A DNA stretch of 64,000 nt, from contig NC_062251.1 of the NCBI RefSeq assembly GCF_905475465.1, positions 6,007,001-6,071,000 on the forward strand, read 5' to 3'. Both the position numbers and the translations under genes were made by a program. A model generated the notes under the pieces. The model had not been told where the DNA came from. It searched no databases and saw nothing but the letters and a program-made list of their open reading frames with translations. Positions 1-9,785 of this stretch are shown piece by piece. Each line of letters starts with the position of its first letter. Position 1 is the stretch's first letter. The stretch comes from Pieris napi. Taxonomy: Eukaryota > Arthropoda > Insecta > Lepidoptera > Pieridae.

Positions 1-114
1 ATACCCTATATATTTCTTTGACAGCCGGGTTGGATAACCGCTGGGTTGAAAGTTGACAAGGTCCGTGGGGTCCTAGCGCTATAAGTCTTTTTAAGGAAAT
101 AGCAAAAATCATTG

Positions 115-372
115 TCAGCTCATTGGTCTAGTGGTAAGTACCCCTGACTGCGAATCCACGGGTCCCGGGTTCGATCCCCGGCTGAGACAAACATCAATGT
201 GATGAGCATTTGGTGTTGTCCTTAGGTCTTGGGTGTTTAAATATGTATTTATATCTTTATCTATCTATTATATGTATGTATATCCGTTGCCTAGTACCCA
301 TAACACAAGCTTCACCAGCTTAGCATGGGACTAGGTCAATTGGTGTGAAATGTTCAATCATAAAAAAAAAAG
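115..372 (+). mobile_element. tRNA-derived SINE, family A, copy 1
   Basis: The head is tRNA-like. An A-box-like stretch (TTGGTCTAGTGGT) is followed about 35 bp later by a perfect B box (GGTTCGATCCC), the internal promoter of RNA polymerase III. An unrelated body follows, and the tail ends in CTAGGTCAATTGGTGTGAA plus an A run. Two further copies with the same head, body and tail lie at 37038-37285 and 40949-41198, which shows this is a dispersed retroposon and not a tRNA gene. The tail is presumably shared with a partner LINE; that is inference. Confidence 0.85.
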
Positions 373-639
373 GTTAGTCGACATCACAGGAGACCGAAGA
401 TCTGGCAGCTACCTCGGACAAAGAATTAGTCTAGCTATTCAAAGGGGGAACGCTGCCAGCATCTTCGGAACCTTGCCTAAAGGGACTTCTTTTAATAATT
501 TATTTTAAGGTTAGTTATAGTTTTTAGTTAAGAAAATTGTTCATCAATAAATGTATATATATCGTAATAATGTCATAGCTATATAGATATATAAAAAGAT
601 TTTTAGAGTAATTTTAAATGAGGACAACGATATTTTTTT

Positions 640-790
640 AATGTAATAGGAGGCAAACTGGCAGGCTCACTTGAGGTTAAGACACTCACATTGCCAGAAG
701 GCTCGCAAATGCGTTGCCGGCCTTTTAAGAATTGGTACGCTCTTTTCTTGAAGAAGTCGTATTGGTTCGGAAATACTACAGTTTTACGCC
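640..790 (-). mobile_element. LINE ORF2 3'-end fragment (CR1/Jockey-like)
   Basis: Read on the minus strand this matches the 36340-36615 fragment: an accurate 'cttcaagaaaagagcg', then 'ttaaaaggccggcaacgc', then a stretch ending in a G/C-rich 'gcctgccagtttgcc'. In the better copy this encodes a LINE C-terminus of the WNQLP...FKKRAYQFLKGR type. It is a short decayed 3' end lying between exon 3 of the minus-strand gene and the left SINE. Confidence 0.55.
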
Positions 791-839
791 TTAAGAATCA
801 AGAACAAATACTAAAATGTAATGTATGAAAGATTCTTAC

Positions 840-3800
840 TTGGTAATTAATAGTAAAGCCAACTTGTATCCTCTTAGCTGGAGGTCCTTCACTGCCATCT
901 CCATATCCTGAAAGTAATAACAATTTAGAGGAAGTAACATATTAAAAAAAAAATTGCACAGAAACATTTATATATAAGTACTAGCTGATTCGGCAAACGT
1001 CGTTTTACTGTGCGTTATCATTTATAATAAAAAAATAGGGGTTGATCGGAGAGGGGTGAAAGTTAGGGGTTGTATGTATTTTTTAATGGTGTATCAAAAA
1101 AATAAATAATAATAAGTTAGGGGTGGACTAAATATTAACATAACATTTAGGAGGATGAAAAAGAGATGTTGTCCGATTCTTAAACATACCCAATATGCAC
1201 ACAAAACATCATGAGAATCGGTCAAGCCGTTTCGGAGGAGTTTAACTACAAACACCGCGACACGAGAATTATATATATTAGATTTTCCTTGCACCGACTA
1301 TTAACAGTCACACAATGCAAAAAACTAAGAAACAACAACTATGAATAGATAGAAGTCATTTAACAAATAACTTATAAATCTACCTTTAAGTAATTCAAAC
1401 CTCTTTGGTTAAAACACAATTTTACATAAGGGGCCATCCATAAAGTACGTCACACGAATTTTAGGACTTTTGAACCCCTCCCCCCGTCGTATGTATTTAA
1501 AAATAATCGTTGTAATAACAACTTTAAACAATTCGCGTAAGGTTGATTTTGCAATAATATATGCTTGTAACTTATAGAAAGAGACAGAAATAGTGTTTCG
1601 GGACACTTTCGATCGTTACTTTTATTCGAGACTGTGCATCTTGGGTTTTTTGTATATCAATGGTTTTAGTATTTCAAATTTTAACATGTGACGTCACAAA
1701 AGTATTGACCCCCCCCATGCCTCTTGTCGCACGATGTCACATTTCGGTGATACCCTCCCACCCCTCCCTCCATACCCTACCTCCCACGTGTGACGTACTT
1801 TATGGATGGCCCCTAACAAGCTATAAATAGCAGGATTAATCACAGGAATACATGATAAGACCCCTTATAACTCCTGATGGAGAAATGGTCCAGTATTCTG
1901 TCAGAATGGTGGCGTGGTAAAGGACCACCACATAAGCCAAGGAATATGATGAATATAATGTAGACGCAAACAATACGACCTTATGTTTTTACACGCTATT
2001 TGCAACGGTTTAATTGACTGTCCTGACTTATTGTCGCTTTCACTATTTAACACCCCTTCTTCATACAATACAAGGCAAACCCAATTTAAAATTCCTCGAT
2101 CTAATACAAACTATTTACGTAACTCAGTCATGTATCGTATACCTTCAGATTATAACACAAATTACCAGCAAATAGATATACCTATTTAATGTTACTAAAA
2201 AATTTTTTTTAAACATAATAATTAAAAAAAAACTTAAATAATTTAAAAATTCTTCCTTTGTTTAATACAAATATATTGTGATGAGCAATGAACTTGAATT
2301 TATTATAAATACATATATACTTTGTATATTTATTTGTATTTGTATAGGTGAAATTGTGCTTTGTGTATGTTTAAATGTGTATTCCGTTTTGGCTATTGTG
2401 TAATTGTTTGAATATTGTTTAATAAGTAGCTGTAGGAATACCGTTGATCAAATAAATAAATAACATTTACAAACATGATGGGATATTTATAGCAAAGGAC
2501 AATAAATGTGAATGGAGTGGGGGACGTCTTTTATAAGTAAGAAACAACCGCTTATAACTTCACCGAGGTAAGAAGAAAAGGTTCAGTAATTTGACAGAAT
2601 GGTGTCCGACAGAAAAGGTGGTAGAGGATGACCTCATAAGCCAAGGAATGACATTAACAAACAAAGCCAATTGACACAATGATATAATTCATTTGAATAC
2701 TTAAGTATTGTATTCGAATAAAATACTTTTATTTTTATTTAAAGAAACAACCATACTGTTTAACTAAATTAATGGGTTCGATAAAACCTTGGCTTGGTTC
2801 GATAAAATCCAAGCAGGCCAATCTCCGGGCTAAGCTAGTTTTGAACAAAACTATGCATTAGTATAAATATTTACCATTAGCCATGTTGTCAGGATGTTAT
2901 AATCCAATTCTATATATTGTGTGAGAATCCACAAACACAAATTCAATATCCACACCAGTAACACGACTTGTTCCAATGTGTGATTAAGACAACTGACATA
3001 TGTAGTTTTTAAAACTACCCTCATTATACAAAATTCTTAATTCAAATTTTTATAATGCACAAACGTTTTTACGAAACTTAAAAATAAAGCATCTGTTCTC
3101 TTTGATTTTTCACTAGACAATATACATCCTGTAATTGTCAAAGTAATTTATTTCATACAAGGTGCAAGTACAAAATTGCCAGTCCATATACTAAGATTAA
3201 ATACCAGCCATAGCTCATTCTTTATGTATAAAAAGAGTTTCAAGTACAATAAATAAGAACTCACTATTTCTCTCCCGTTTTGTGGTTCTCTTCATATCTG
3301 GTGACGGTTTACCATTTAACTAAAAAAATAAAAACAAATTTAATCCAGGTCACATCAATTTCCAATAAAGGCATTGTTTTAGATTAAACAGTACAAGAGG
3401 CCGATCACCTACTTATTTATCCAATTAATTAATTATCTAATTATATGTCAGGTTATAGGAATTTAGAAGTTTTTTATGGCATTTTGAATGTAAAAGAAAA
3501 GGTGAACCAATATCTTAGTATCTCAAACTAGTATCTCTATTCTCTAGTATTTATATGGGTGTACTTATGTCAGTCAGTAATAAAAAGTCATGCTTCAAAA
3601 TTAATTATATATATCCACAGGCTTGCATGGAAATTGTAAGGAACTGCAACCATTATATTATATTCCTCATCACATGTTAAAGCAGTTTCAAATTGTAATA
3701 AAATAATAAATAAGAAAGCCAAACTTTCATCTCTATTAGTAAGTCACAAATATGAGCGTGTCATGGGAATAACACGCAAACACATTGTATCAAGGCACCC

Positions 3801-3997
3801 GTGAATGTGTAGGAGTCATAGTCAGCTATCCGCCCCTCGCCATATTGTAAGGAGAGAAACAACAATTATGCATGTAAAATTATTTAATTAGTCTTGTTGT
3901 CCCACTGGATTATTAATTTTATACATATAATATATGAGTTCTCATAAAAATTAATATATTTACTTACGTTGCTGATAGGACCTTTGCTGGAACACAT
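840..3997 (-). CDS. Unrecognised gene, first three exons (partial, runs off left edge)
   Basis: Three minus-strand exons with consensus splice sites join in frame. Exon 1 is 3997-3968 (ATG, ten codons, MCSSKGPISN, then GTAAGT). Exon 2 is 3319-3265 (acceptor TTTTTAG, donor GTGAGT) and is rich in Lys and Arg (KRTTKRERN). Exon 3 is 907-840 (acceptor CTTTCAG, donor GTAAGA) and reads YGDGSEGPPAKRIQVGF and on. Phases 0, 1 and 0 agree across all junctions, giving 51 residues before the window ends. The basic, Pro/Ser-rich start looks like a disordered N-terminus of a nuclear protein, possibly with a nuclear localisation signal, but I do not recognise the family. The start codon is the first ATG in exon 1. 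A 19-nt internal exon ending at the same donor is an alternative reading. RNA evidence would settle it. Confidence 0.5.
982..1288 (+). repeat. Dispersed 'AGCTGAYCCGGC' repeat, copy 1
   Basis: Starts CTAGCTGATTCGGCAAACGTCG, has a central AGGGGTTGATCGGAGAGGGGTGAAAGTT block and ends with CAAGCCGTTTCGGAGGAGT followed by ATTATATATATTAGAT. The same architecture recurs at about ten places in the window on both strands. It has no long ORF. The class is unclear: both ends are conserved, so it behaves as a unit, but I cannot assign it to a superfamily. It lies in intron 2 of the unrecognised minus-strand gene. Confidence 0.7.
1430..1813. mobile_element. MITE with GGGGCCATCCATAAAGTACGTCAC TIRs
   Basis: Inverted termini of about 26 bp begin GGGGCCATCCATAAAGTACG on the left and end with the reverse complement on the right. 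Flanks read TAA on both sides, consistent with a 3-bp TWA target duplication as used by PIF/Harbinger elements. C and G homopolymer runs sit just inside the TIRs. An internal segment (about 1510-1660) recurs inverted at 16672-16860. There is no transposase ORF, so it is non-autonomous. Confidence 0.7.
1983..2462 (+). mobile_element. LINE 3' end: RT C-terminal fragment plus 3'UTR
   Basis: A 68-codon open stretch has the pattern typical of a LINE ORF2 C-terminus: LIDCPDLLSLSLFNTPS, then a Thr-Arg-rich segment, then NYLRNSVMYR and YN. It is followed by a T-rich 3'UTR ending in AAATAAATAAATAA. It is 5'-truncated, as usual for LINE insertions. Similar roughly 150-bp stretches flank it (1820-1975 and 2498-2670, both containing 'cataagccaaggaat'), suggesting it inserted within or beside a duplicated segment. 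Confidence 0.6.
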
Positions 3998-5636
3998 GAT
4001 AATCATATTAGAAGACTTTAATATACCATTAAAACAACTTTCTAAATTTAGCAGGATAGTTGATCATTGGAAAATCAATAGAATGCTTTTGCAGAAAGTG
4101 TATTTTATCAAATTCCGATTATGCACCTGCGTATACAGAAATAGAAAAGTAAGACAAATCTGTGCCCTATATAATTTCTATATTTATTAAAAGTGACAAG
4201 GATATATTATTCTTTTGAACTATGCTTGAAATAAACGTAAGAATAAATTATATTAATTATTCATTTTTTTTTAAATAAATTCCCTTTTCTTCTTCTATAC
4301 CTTCAGAATTGAAGATCTACATTTACCTTAAACAAAATAAAACAATAGAGTACCTATCTAACATTTTAATTTAAGGCATATTGTGGTAAAGGGACCTAAG
4401 ATAAAATCATGGAAAAACAATATTGTTTTGCCATAATGCGGCTTTTTATGTAGTGCCCGTAGGTTATAATTAGATCATAACTGCTTAAAAACGTTCTGTA
4501 TATTAAAGTAATGTAATTTTAATTGATAAACTATACCAAAACTATTTCTATACTTACTCTTAATTATTTGAAATCACTAGTCAGTAGTCACTACTACTTG
4601 GTTTTATCAGTATAACACCCGTGATGTAAACAATTAATAACACAGGTTAACAACAGCTGTCAGCTGTGGCAATAAACACAACCACAGCTCAAAAATTATA
4701 CCTACCAAAACTGACGCATTCTTGTTGGCTAATACATATTATTGACTTACATACATATTTTTATTTGTGACAAAGTTCATCGAAGTTCTTGAATAATTTA
4801 CGCGTCTTTTAGTTGCTAACACAGTCGGACTGCAACTCAGTAATATTGAGAGAGAAAAAGTTGTATAAACTGTGTGTCAAGTTTAGTAAAATAGGTTGAT
4901 ATTAACGTTTAAAATGTTAATAATAACATAGTTTAAGAAAACTAATATGGATTTAAAAAGTTTGGTCCCTGTGGCAATATATCATAAAATTCTTCTAAAG
5001 CAGCATGCAAGTGGGGCATGGCACAAAAACTTTGGGAAACACTGCATTACAGGCATGCATTGCGATAATTATCAATATACATTTAATATGGTATAATAAT
5101 ATGATGTTACAATTTGATTTTCTTCGTATATTCTGCCACACACAATGGCGCGAAAATTTATTTTATGTTTTTATATGAGACAATGTTGGAAAATTTCAAT
5201 TTGAGCGCCGGGTTTTCCTTAAATTAAATGTATTATTTCTTCATTGAATTATATCTTCTAATAATAAAACTGGTTATTTATATTTAAACATACTTACTTA
5301 AATAATAATAATCAAGCCTTTTTTATTTCCTTTAATTCCAATTCATTTATTGCTAGTAAGTAGTAGGGTTGTCGCAACACTTTCTAGATGATCTTTGTTA
5401 ATAGTCTGCCAGTGTTTTCCTGCTATTTCTATCTAGTCAACAACCCACCTTCTTTTTTGCCTGTCCACTTTTTTTCCCAGGTGATTCGTAAACATACTTT
5501 AGGGGAATTTTTATATGAGTCACTACAGTAGCCGTAACGTTTACCATATGTGTCGAAACGAAATATTTCATGTTAAAATTATATGATTTTCAGTATCCGT
5601 TATTAACTAGTGAATATATTAAACAGTAAAATTTTT
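3998..5636. other. Upstream region of the minus-strand gene, no coding sequence seen
   Basis: AT-rich sequence upstream of the putative start at 3997. It probably holds the promoter and 5'UTR of that gene. I see no exon, TIR pair or retroposon head in it. Short ORFs here, such as the one at 3969-4190 plus, overlap the minus-strand first exon and are not convincing. Confidence 0.4.
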
Positions 5637-5948
5637 GGAACGAAGTTCCTTATCGCGCGTTGTGAAAGGGGGCTAGACGGAAAAAATTCTTACGAAAAGT
5701 TGTCACGATACTTTTTTGCTATTGTAATACACCGGTTCTCGTCCGATCACCGAAGTTAAGCAACGTCGGGCGAGGTCAGTACTTGGATGGGTGACCGCCT
5801 GGGAACACCTCGTGATGTTGGTTTTTTTTTCGTAAGAATGGTGTCGAGAAAATCTATCATACTGTTATGATACCAATTAACATATAAATTAATCGAAAGG
5901 AATTTCGTTCCATCCGGGTGTCCCTTGACACCTCTAAAGTTTTTTTTT
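5637..5948 (+). mobile_element. 5S-rRNA-bearing dispersed repeat, copy 1
   Basis: A unit of about 305 bp bounded by GGAACGAAGTTCCTTATCGCG on the left and CCGGGTGTCCCTTGACACCTCTAAAGT on the right. The right side holds a palindromic stem (GGTGTC/GACACC), and inner inverted copies of GGAACGAA(R)TTCC lie near both ends. A 5S rRNA-like segment (5730-5821) sits in the middle. Two more copies, with flanks conserved on both sides of the 5S part, lie at 17891-18635 and 57177-57497. The 5S segment is therefore internal cargo, not the head of a classical SINE3. Confidence 0.8.
5730..5821 (+). pseudogene. 5S rRNA-like sequence (5'-truncated)
   Basis: It matches the animal 5S rRNA from CACCGGTTCTCGTCCGATCA through the 3' end (GGGAACACCTCGTGATGTTGG). 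It retains the box A region (AAGTTAAGCAACGTC) and box C region (TTGGATGGGTGACCGCCT) bound by TFIIIA, and is followed by a T10 tract that would stop Pol III. The first 25 or so nucleotides of 5S are replaced by repeat sequence, so it cannot fold a normal helix I. It could still be transcribed by Pol III. Copies in the other two repeat units are on the minus strand. Confidence 0.85.
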
Positions 5949-6084
5949 GTAGGTTTAACTTAATGATTTATTTTCTTCGGTTACCTATTGTAATTTAAGA
6001 ATAAATTTCATAGCTTTTGCCAGCTCTGAGTCGTCTTGCTGTCAGCTCAACAAAGTGTGAAATCTAAATTTTTTCTTACTTTGT

Positions 6085-6550
6085 AACATTTCACCACGCG
6101 ATCAGCCGTTGAAATCACGGTTCTGTAAGGCCACGAATGATGTGGAATGGACCTTGGCACAGCAAGGGCCATTCACATTGGCCAATTCGCCCTGATCTGT
6201 TAAGGTGGGGGAGGTTGGATATAATGCTTGCAGGGTTGCGTCAGTATCCCTTCTTTTGGGTACATGAACCCATGTTCTCCCCCTGAAGCGTCTGCGTGAC
6301 CAGGTTTGCACGGTGCAACGGCGACGCGGATAAGCTGCGGTATCGACCTCCCTGGCCTTCTCCGCCTCTTCTTTATGGTGCATGACGGCTTCGCAGAGTC
6401 TCTGGAGGATTTCCCAAATGCATGTCCGTGCTTGTAACTGCTACTCTCACAATGTTATCGACAGTAGCGTCCTCGCCCTGTAGCACACGCAGTAGAGCCC
6501 TCCTTTCCACCTCCGATGCTAGGTGTGAGACACCACCTCGCCAACGAAAA
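6085..6550 (-). mobile_element. LINE ORF2 C-terminal fragment (R1-like tail)
   Basis: The minus strand reads WEILQRLCEAVMHHKEEAEK followed by AREVD...PRRR, the pattern found downstream of the zinc-knuckle region at the end of R1/I-type LINE ORF2 proteins (W..v..FCE.VM..KE.AE..RE...RRR). Upstream in a shifted frame, HLASEVERRALLRVLQGED fits the same protein. Frameshifts separate the pieces, so it is decayed. GC content is higher than the surroundings, as often seen for transposon coding sequence here. Confidence 0.6.
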
Positions 6551-7189
6551 ACGAAGTAAGTTTTATCCGTTACTATGTTTTTTATTGTTTTTCGAATTTC
6601 TTAACAATTTAACTCTCAAAAACTTATGTTGTATTTTATTACTATGTATTTGTAGAACATAAAAGTGATTATAAATAATATTTATTTTAGGATGATGTCT
6701 CCAGATCTCTATCCTACATCCCCAGCTGTGGCCTCTTCTTCCAGGGTCGCACACAGAAGCCAAGACAATATATTTTTAATTTTTTTTAATAATATCGTAT
6801 AGTATCAATTTAATTCTTGAAACCCCTACTCATGAAACTGAATTCTATCACTCCTCCTTTACTGTGCAAAGTATCCTGCTTTCCTTATCAATTGAAATGA
6901 GACAAGCTGTCTTTATTAAAAAATCTTGTTTTTGATAATTTTTCTTCTGCCTAGTAATTAGCTAGGAACAAATGATTATGAAACTAAAGAGGTTGTAGCG
7001 CCACTGATTATTATTAGTAATTACTTACCTACTACTTATTTATATTAATTGTGACTCAACCTTTGGATTAGCTTTTACATTTTTGTTTATACATATTATA
7101 ATTTTATATTTAGACTTTACTTTATTTTAGTTATAGTTACATGTTCTTTTGTTAATTATTTGTGCACTTCTTGTACTTTACCCTCTGTA

Positions 7190-7350
7190 GGTGTATCTTT
7201 TTTTATTGTTCCATATTAGGGTTGTCTGGAAGAAATCGCTTGTTGGCGATAGGGCCACCCGTTGCTTAATAACTTATGTAACCTGCTTTTTTTATATGTA
7301 TGTTTTTGTATAAGGTAACGAAGTGTAAATAAATCGTTTTATTGAAATAG
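7190..7350 (+). mobile_element. LINE 3'UTR fragment (GGTTGCCTGGAAGARATCGCT type)
   Basis: Contains the block GGTTGTCTGGAAGAAATCGC, TTGGCGATAGGGCCACCCGTTGC and, at its end, GTGTAAATAAA. The same block order is present at 36190-36330 (plus) and 56985-57135 (minus). It is a 5'-truncated LINE tail with no coding sequence left. Confidence 0.6.
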
Positions 7351-8144
7351 ACCTATTCTTTGAATAATATGGAAAACGCTAGACGTTCGGCCATCTTGCC
7401 GTCTTTTGTTTGTCGAAGGCATTACTAGATTAAAAGATGTGTTTGTGAGTTTAATTTTACCTTCAGAAAACTTTTCTAGTAGTAGTGCAGTAGAACAGTA
7501 GATTAGAATTTTCAGAAGGAAAAATTAGATAAAATTATCTTCTCGAACTTGTGCTTTTCGTAATGTTAATAAATGCTTCCAAAGCCAATTTGAATAACAA
7601 TATAGAATTCCTTAATAATTACATTTATTATATTTGATAGAAGTATGGGGTAGCGGTACAACTAGTAAACTTATACAATTTCAGGTTTTACAAAATAAAT
7701 AGCTTTCTTTACTAATATAATCAACATTTAGTAGTTGCACCAATACACTAGATGCCTCTTGGATAAATATATTCAGGTATAACTCTTACTCAAATATCAT
7801 TAAAAATATTGATTTTTTTTTGTGTATACGATTTATGATATCATTAATTCATCTACTTCACACAAAGGCTACAATTTGACCATAGAGCTCCTGGCTGTCT
7901 CTGCCTGTTTGGTTGGAGAATAAAAGAAAATAGTTTATATATTATATTTTAATATTATGTAACATTCTTTGGTTTTTCTCTTATGGCACCATGATAGAGT
8001 TTCTCTTATCTATTTACCTACCTTATATTTAACTACTACTTAAAATAAACAAAAATCTGTTTTTTAATTTATAAAAAAATAGTACCAAAAAGGTAAAAAT
8101 TCAGTTACATTATGCTTTTTAATAATATGTATAGTCCTTACTTA
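7351..8144. other. Intergenic / probable 3'UTR of POFUT2, nothing else recognised
   Basis: AT-rich and without coding potential. The part next to 8145 is probably the 3'UTR of the minus-strand POFUT2 gene. A minus-strand AATAAA appears near 7624. Confidence 0.35.
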
Positions 8145-9350
8145 TTAATAAACTATGGTCCACTTTGATGGCCGCTCACAAGGTCCTGAATCAGGACAAA
8201 ATCTATTAAATGTTGAGCTGCTATCATGACCTAAGATTTCTCTCTCCTCTTGGATCCTGAATGAAAATGTACTCTCATGTGTGCCGATAAAGTATGCTGC
8301 ATAGGAACATATAATTTGATCAATAATTGCTACTCCTCCGTCTCTAAATTTCTCTATATCTGCTTTTGATGGCATATAGTAGTATACTGAAAAACCTAAG
8401 TGAGTAAGCTCTATTTCCAAGTCTCGTAAAGAAGATATTGCCGCATCGGTTGCTATATATACTTTGTTTATATATGAATTAAAGTCCTTCACTGCCTTTT
8501 TTATTTGTTGAGCTGTGCCCTTGATAGATGGTACATCTTTTTTACGATACCGTGCAAAGTCCTGCCTTCGCCAATGAACACTTATATAGTTGTTGCACAT
8601 TTTTGTACTACATTCCAAGTACTTAGATACAAATTCTTCTGCTCTTTGTACTAATTTATCATTGAATTTCATGCTTCTTCTGCAATCCCAATAAGTTTTT
8701 GTTCCATAGGCATCATGCAAGGCTATTTCTCCATGAGCAAACATGATGTATTTGTCATGTGGATGGAGTCCAATTAATTCCCAAAGTTTAGAGATTTTAC
8801 CTTGAAAATTTATGCAGATCACTTCCTTTGCTGTTATGTTGTTATAACCCCAGAAACCATCATAATTACAACCTGAACTGACTTCCCATTTTTCAATAAA
8901 TTCAGCGTTTTCGAATGCATCAGCAAAATTTTGCAAGACATAAATACGATCAATAATAACAGGGAGTTGTTTGGTTTTATCAAATAGTTCATATAATTCT
9001 ACGATTGGAGAAAATGACTGCATTGATTTAACATCGAAGAAACTACCCCATGGCAGTGGAACGTTTTTTTTGGTAACAGATTTCCAGTGGTATAAATTAT
9101 ACCAAGGAGGCAAAACTAACCTCCAACTGAGGCGCCTACCACTTTCTTGGGCTTCGGCCAGCATAATAGCAAATCTCATGTACACATCGCGACGTAAATT
9201 AAAACCTTCCGGTGGGTTCACATCATAAAATATGTATTTTTCATAAGAAACTTCTTTATGGCAGCTCTGATTTTCTACCTCGCAAATTTCTAGCGATTCT
9301 TGTTTGCCAAACGCCAAAAATGTAAGGAATAAAAACGATTTAATAATCAT
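8145..9350 (-). CDS. POFUT2: GDP-fucose protein O-fucosyltransferase 2
   Basis: A 401-residue protein in a single exon. POFUT2 transfers fucose from GDP-fucose to Ser/Thr in folded thrombospondin type 1 repeats inside the endoplasmic reticulum. The sequence shows a hydrophobic signal peptide (residues 1-15), the N-terminal YDVNPPEGFNLRRDVYMRFA motif (about 42-61) with the Glu thought to be the catalytic base (E48), the GT-B nucleotide-sugar site VHWRRQDF (258-265), and the C-terminal motif GTHESTFSFR...EERE (356-371). One N-glycosylation sequon (NIT, 171) is visible. Length fits the family (about 400-430). The start is chosen because it gives the signal peptide directly. Family identity is firm from the motifs. 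The gene shares an upstream region with Arp1. An intronless copy could be an ancient retrogene or the normal insect form; I cannot tell. Confidence 0.93.
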   Translation of the reverse strand: MIIKSFLFLTFLAFGKQESLEICEVENQSCHKEVSYEKYIFYDVNPPEGFNLRRDVYMRFAIMLAEAQESGRRLSWRLVLPPWYNLYHWKSVTKKNVPLPWGSFFDVKSMQSFSPIVELYELFDKTKQLPVIIDRIYVLQNFADAFENAEFIEKWEVSSGCNYDGFWGYNNITAKEVICINFQGKISKLWELIGLHPHDKYIMFAHGEIALHDAYGTKTYWDCRRSMKFNDKLVQRAEEFVSKYLECSTKMCNNYISVHWRRQDFARYRKKDVPSIKGTAQQIKKAVKDFNSYINKVYIATDAAISSLRDLEIELTHLGFSVYYYMPSKADIEKFRDGGVAIIDQIICSYAAYFIGTHESTFSFRIQEEREILGHDSSSTFNRFCPDSGPCERPSKWTIVY

Positions 9351-9785
9351 TTTAGTATTGTAATGAAAATTAAAAAATTAAAGCGCTTTTAAAAACTTGC
9401 ATATTTTAAAATATTTTCGTTATAGAATGTTTTTGTTTACGATTCTCAAACCCCAGATAAATTAGAGACTTATCTAACAGAAAATTTAGTATTTCATATA
9501 CTATCTATGTCTATCAAGTATCACTTCAGCGTACAAAGGTATTCTGATTTCTGTGTATATTGAAACGACACTATTTTAGGTTTCTAAATATTTTTTATTC
9601 TCTGGTGGGTTAGCAAACGAAAATTAAGTCTTTTGTGATATGTCACTGTCATTGTCTGGTCTCCTTAGCCTGTGACACAAAATTATTGACTACAGTGATG
9701 TCATTTTTCTGTTCACTGAGTGCATGTGTAATAATTCAAAAAAATATTTAATCCTTATTACTAAAATTTACTCCATTAAGAAAAC
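9351..9785. promoter_or_regulatory. Shared divergent promoter region of POFUT2 and Arp1
   Basis: 435 bp separate the POFUT2 start (minus) from the Arp1 start (plus). No transposon-like sequence is visible here, in contrast to most of the window, which fits purifying selection on a bidirectional promoter. No clear TATA box can be assigned to either direction. Transcription starts are not determinable by eye. Confidence 0.6.

Noticed and set aside
115..190. tRNA gene (also at 37038 and 40949)
   Set aside because: The A and B boxes are present, but the same tRNA-like head is followed by the same body and tail in three places, so these are SINEs. The cloverleaf is also imperfect.
5730..5821. Functional 5S rRNA gene
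   Set aside because: The first 25 or so nucleotides are missing in all three copies, and the segment lies within a dispersed repeat.
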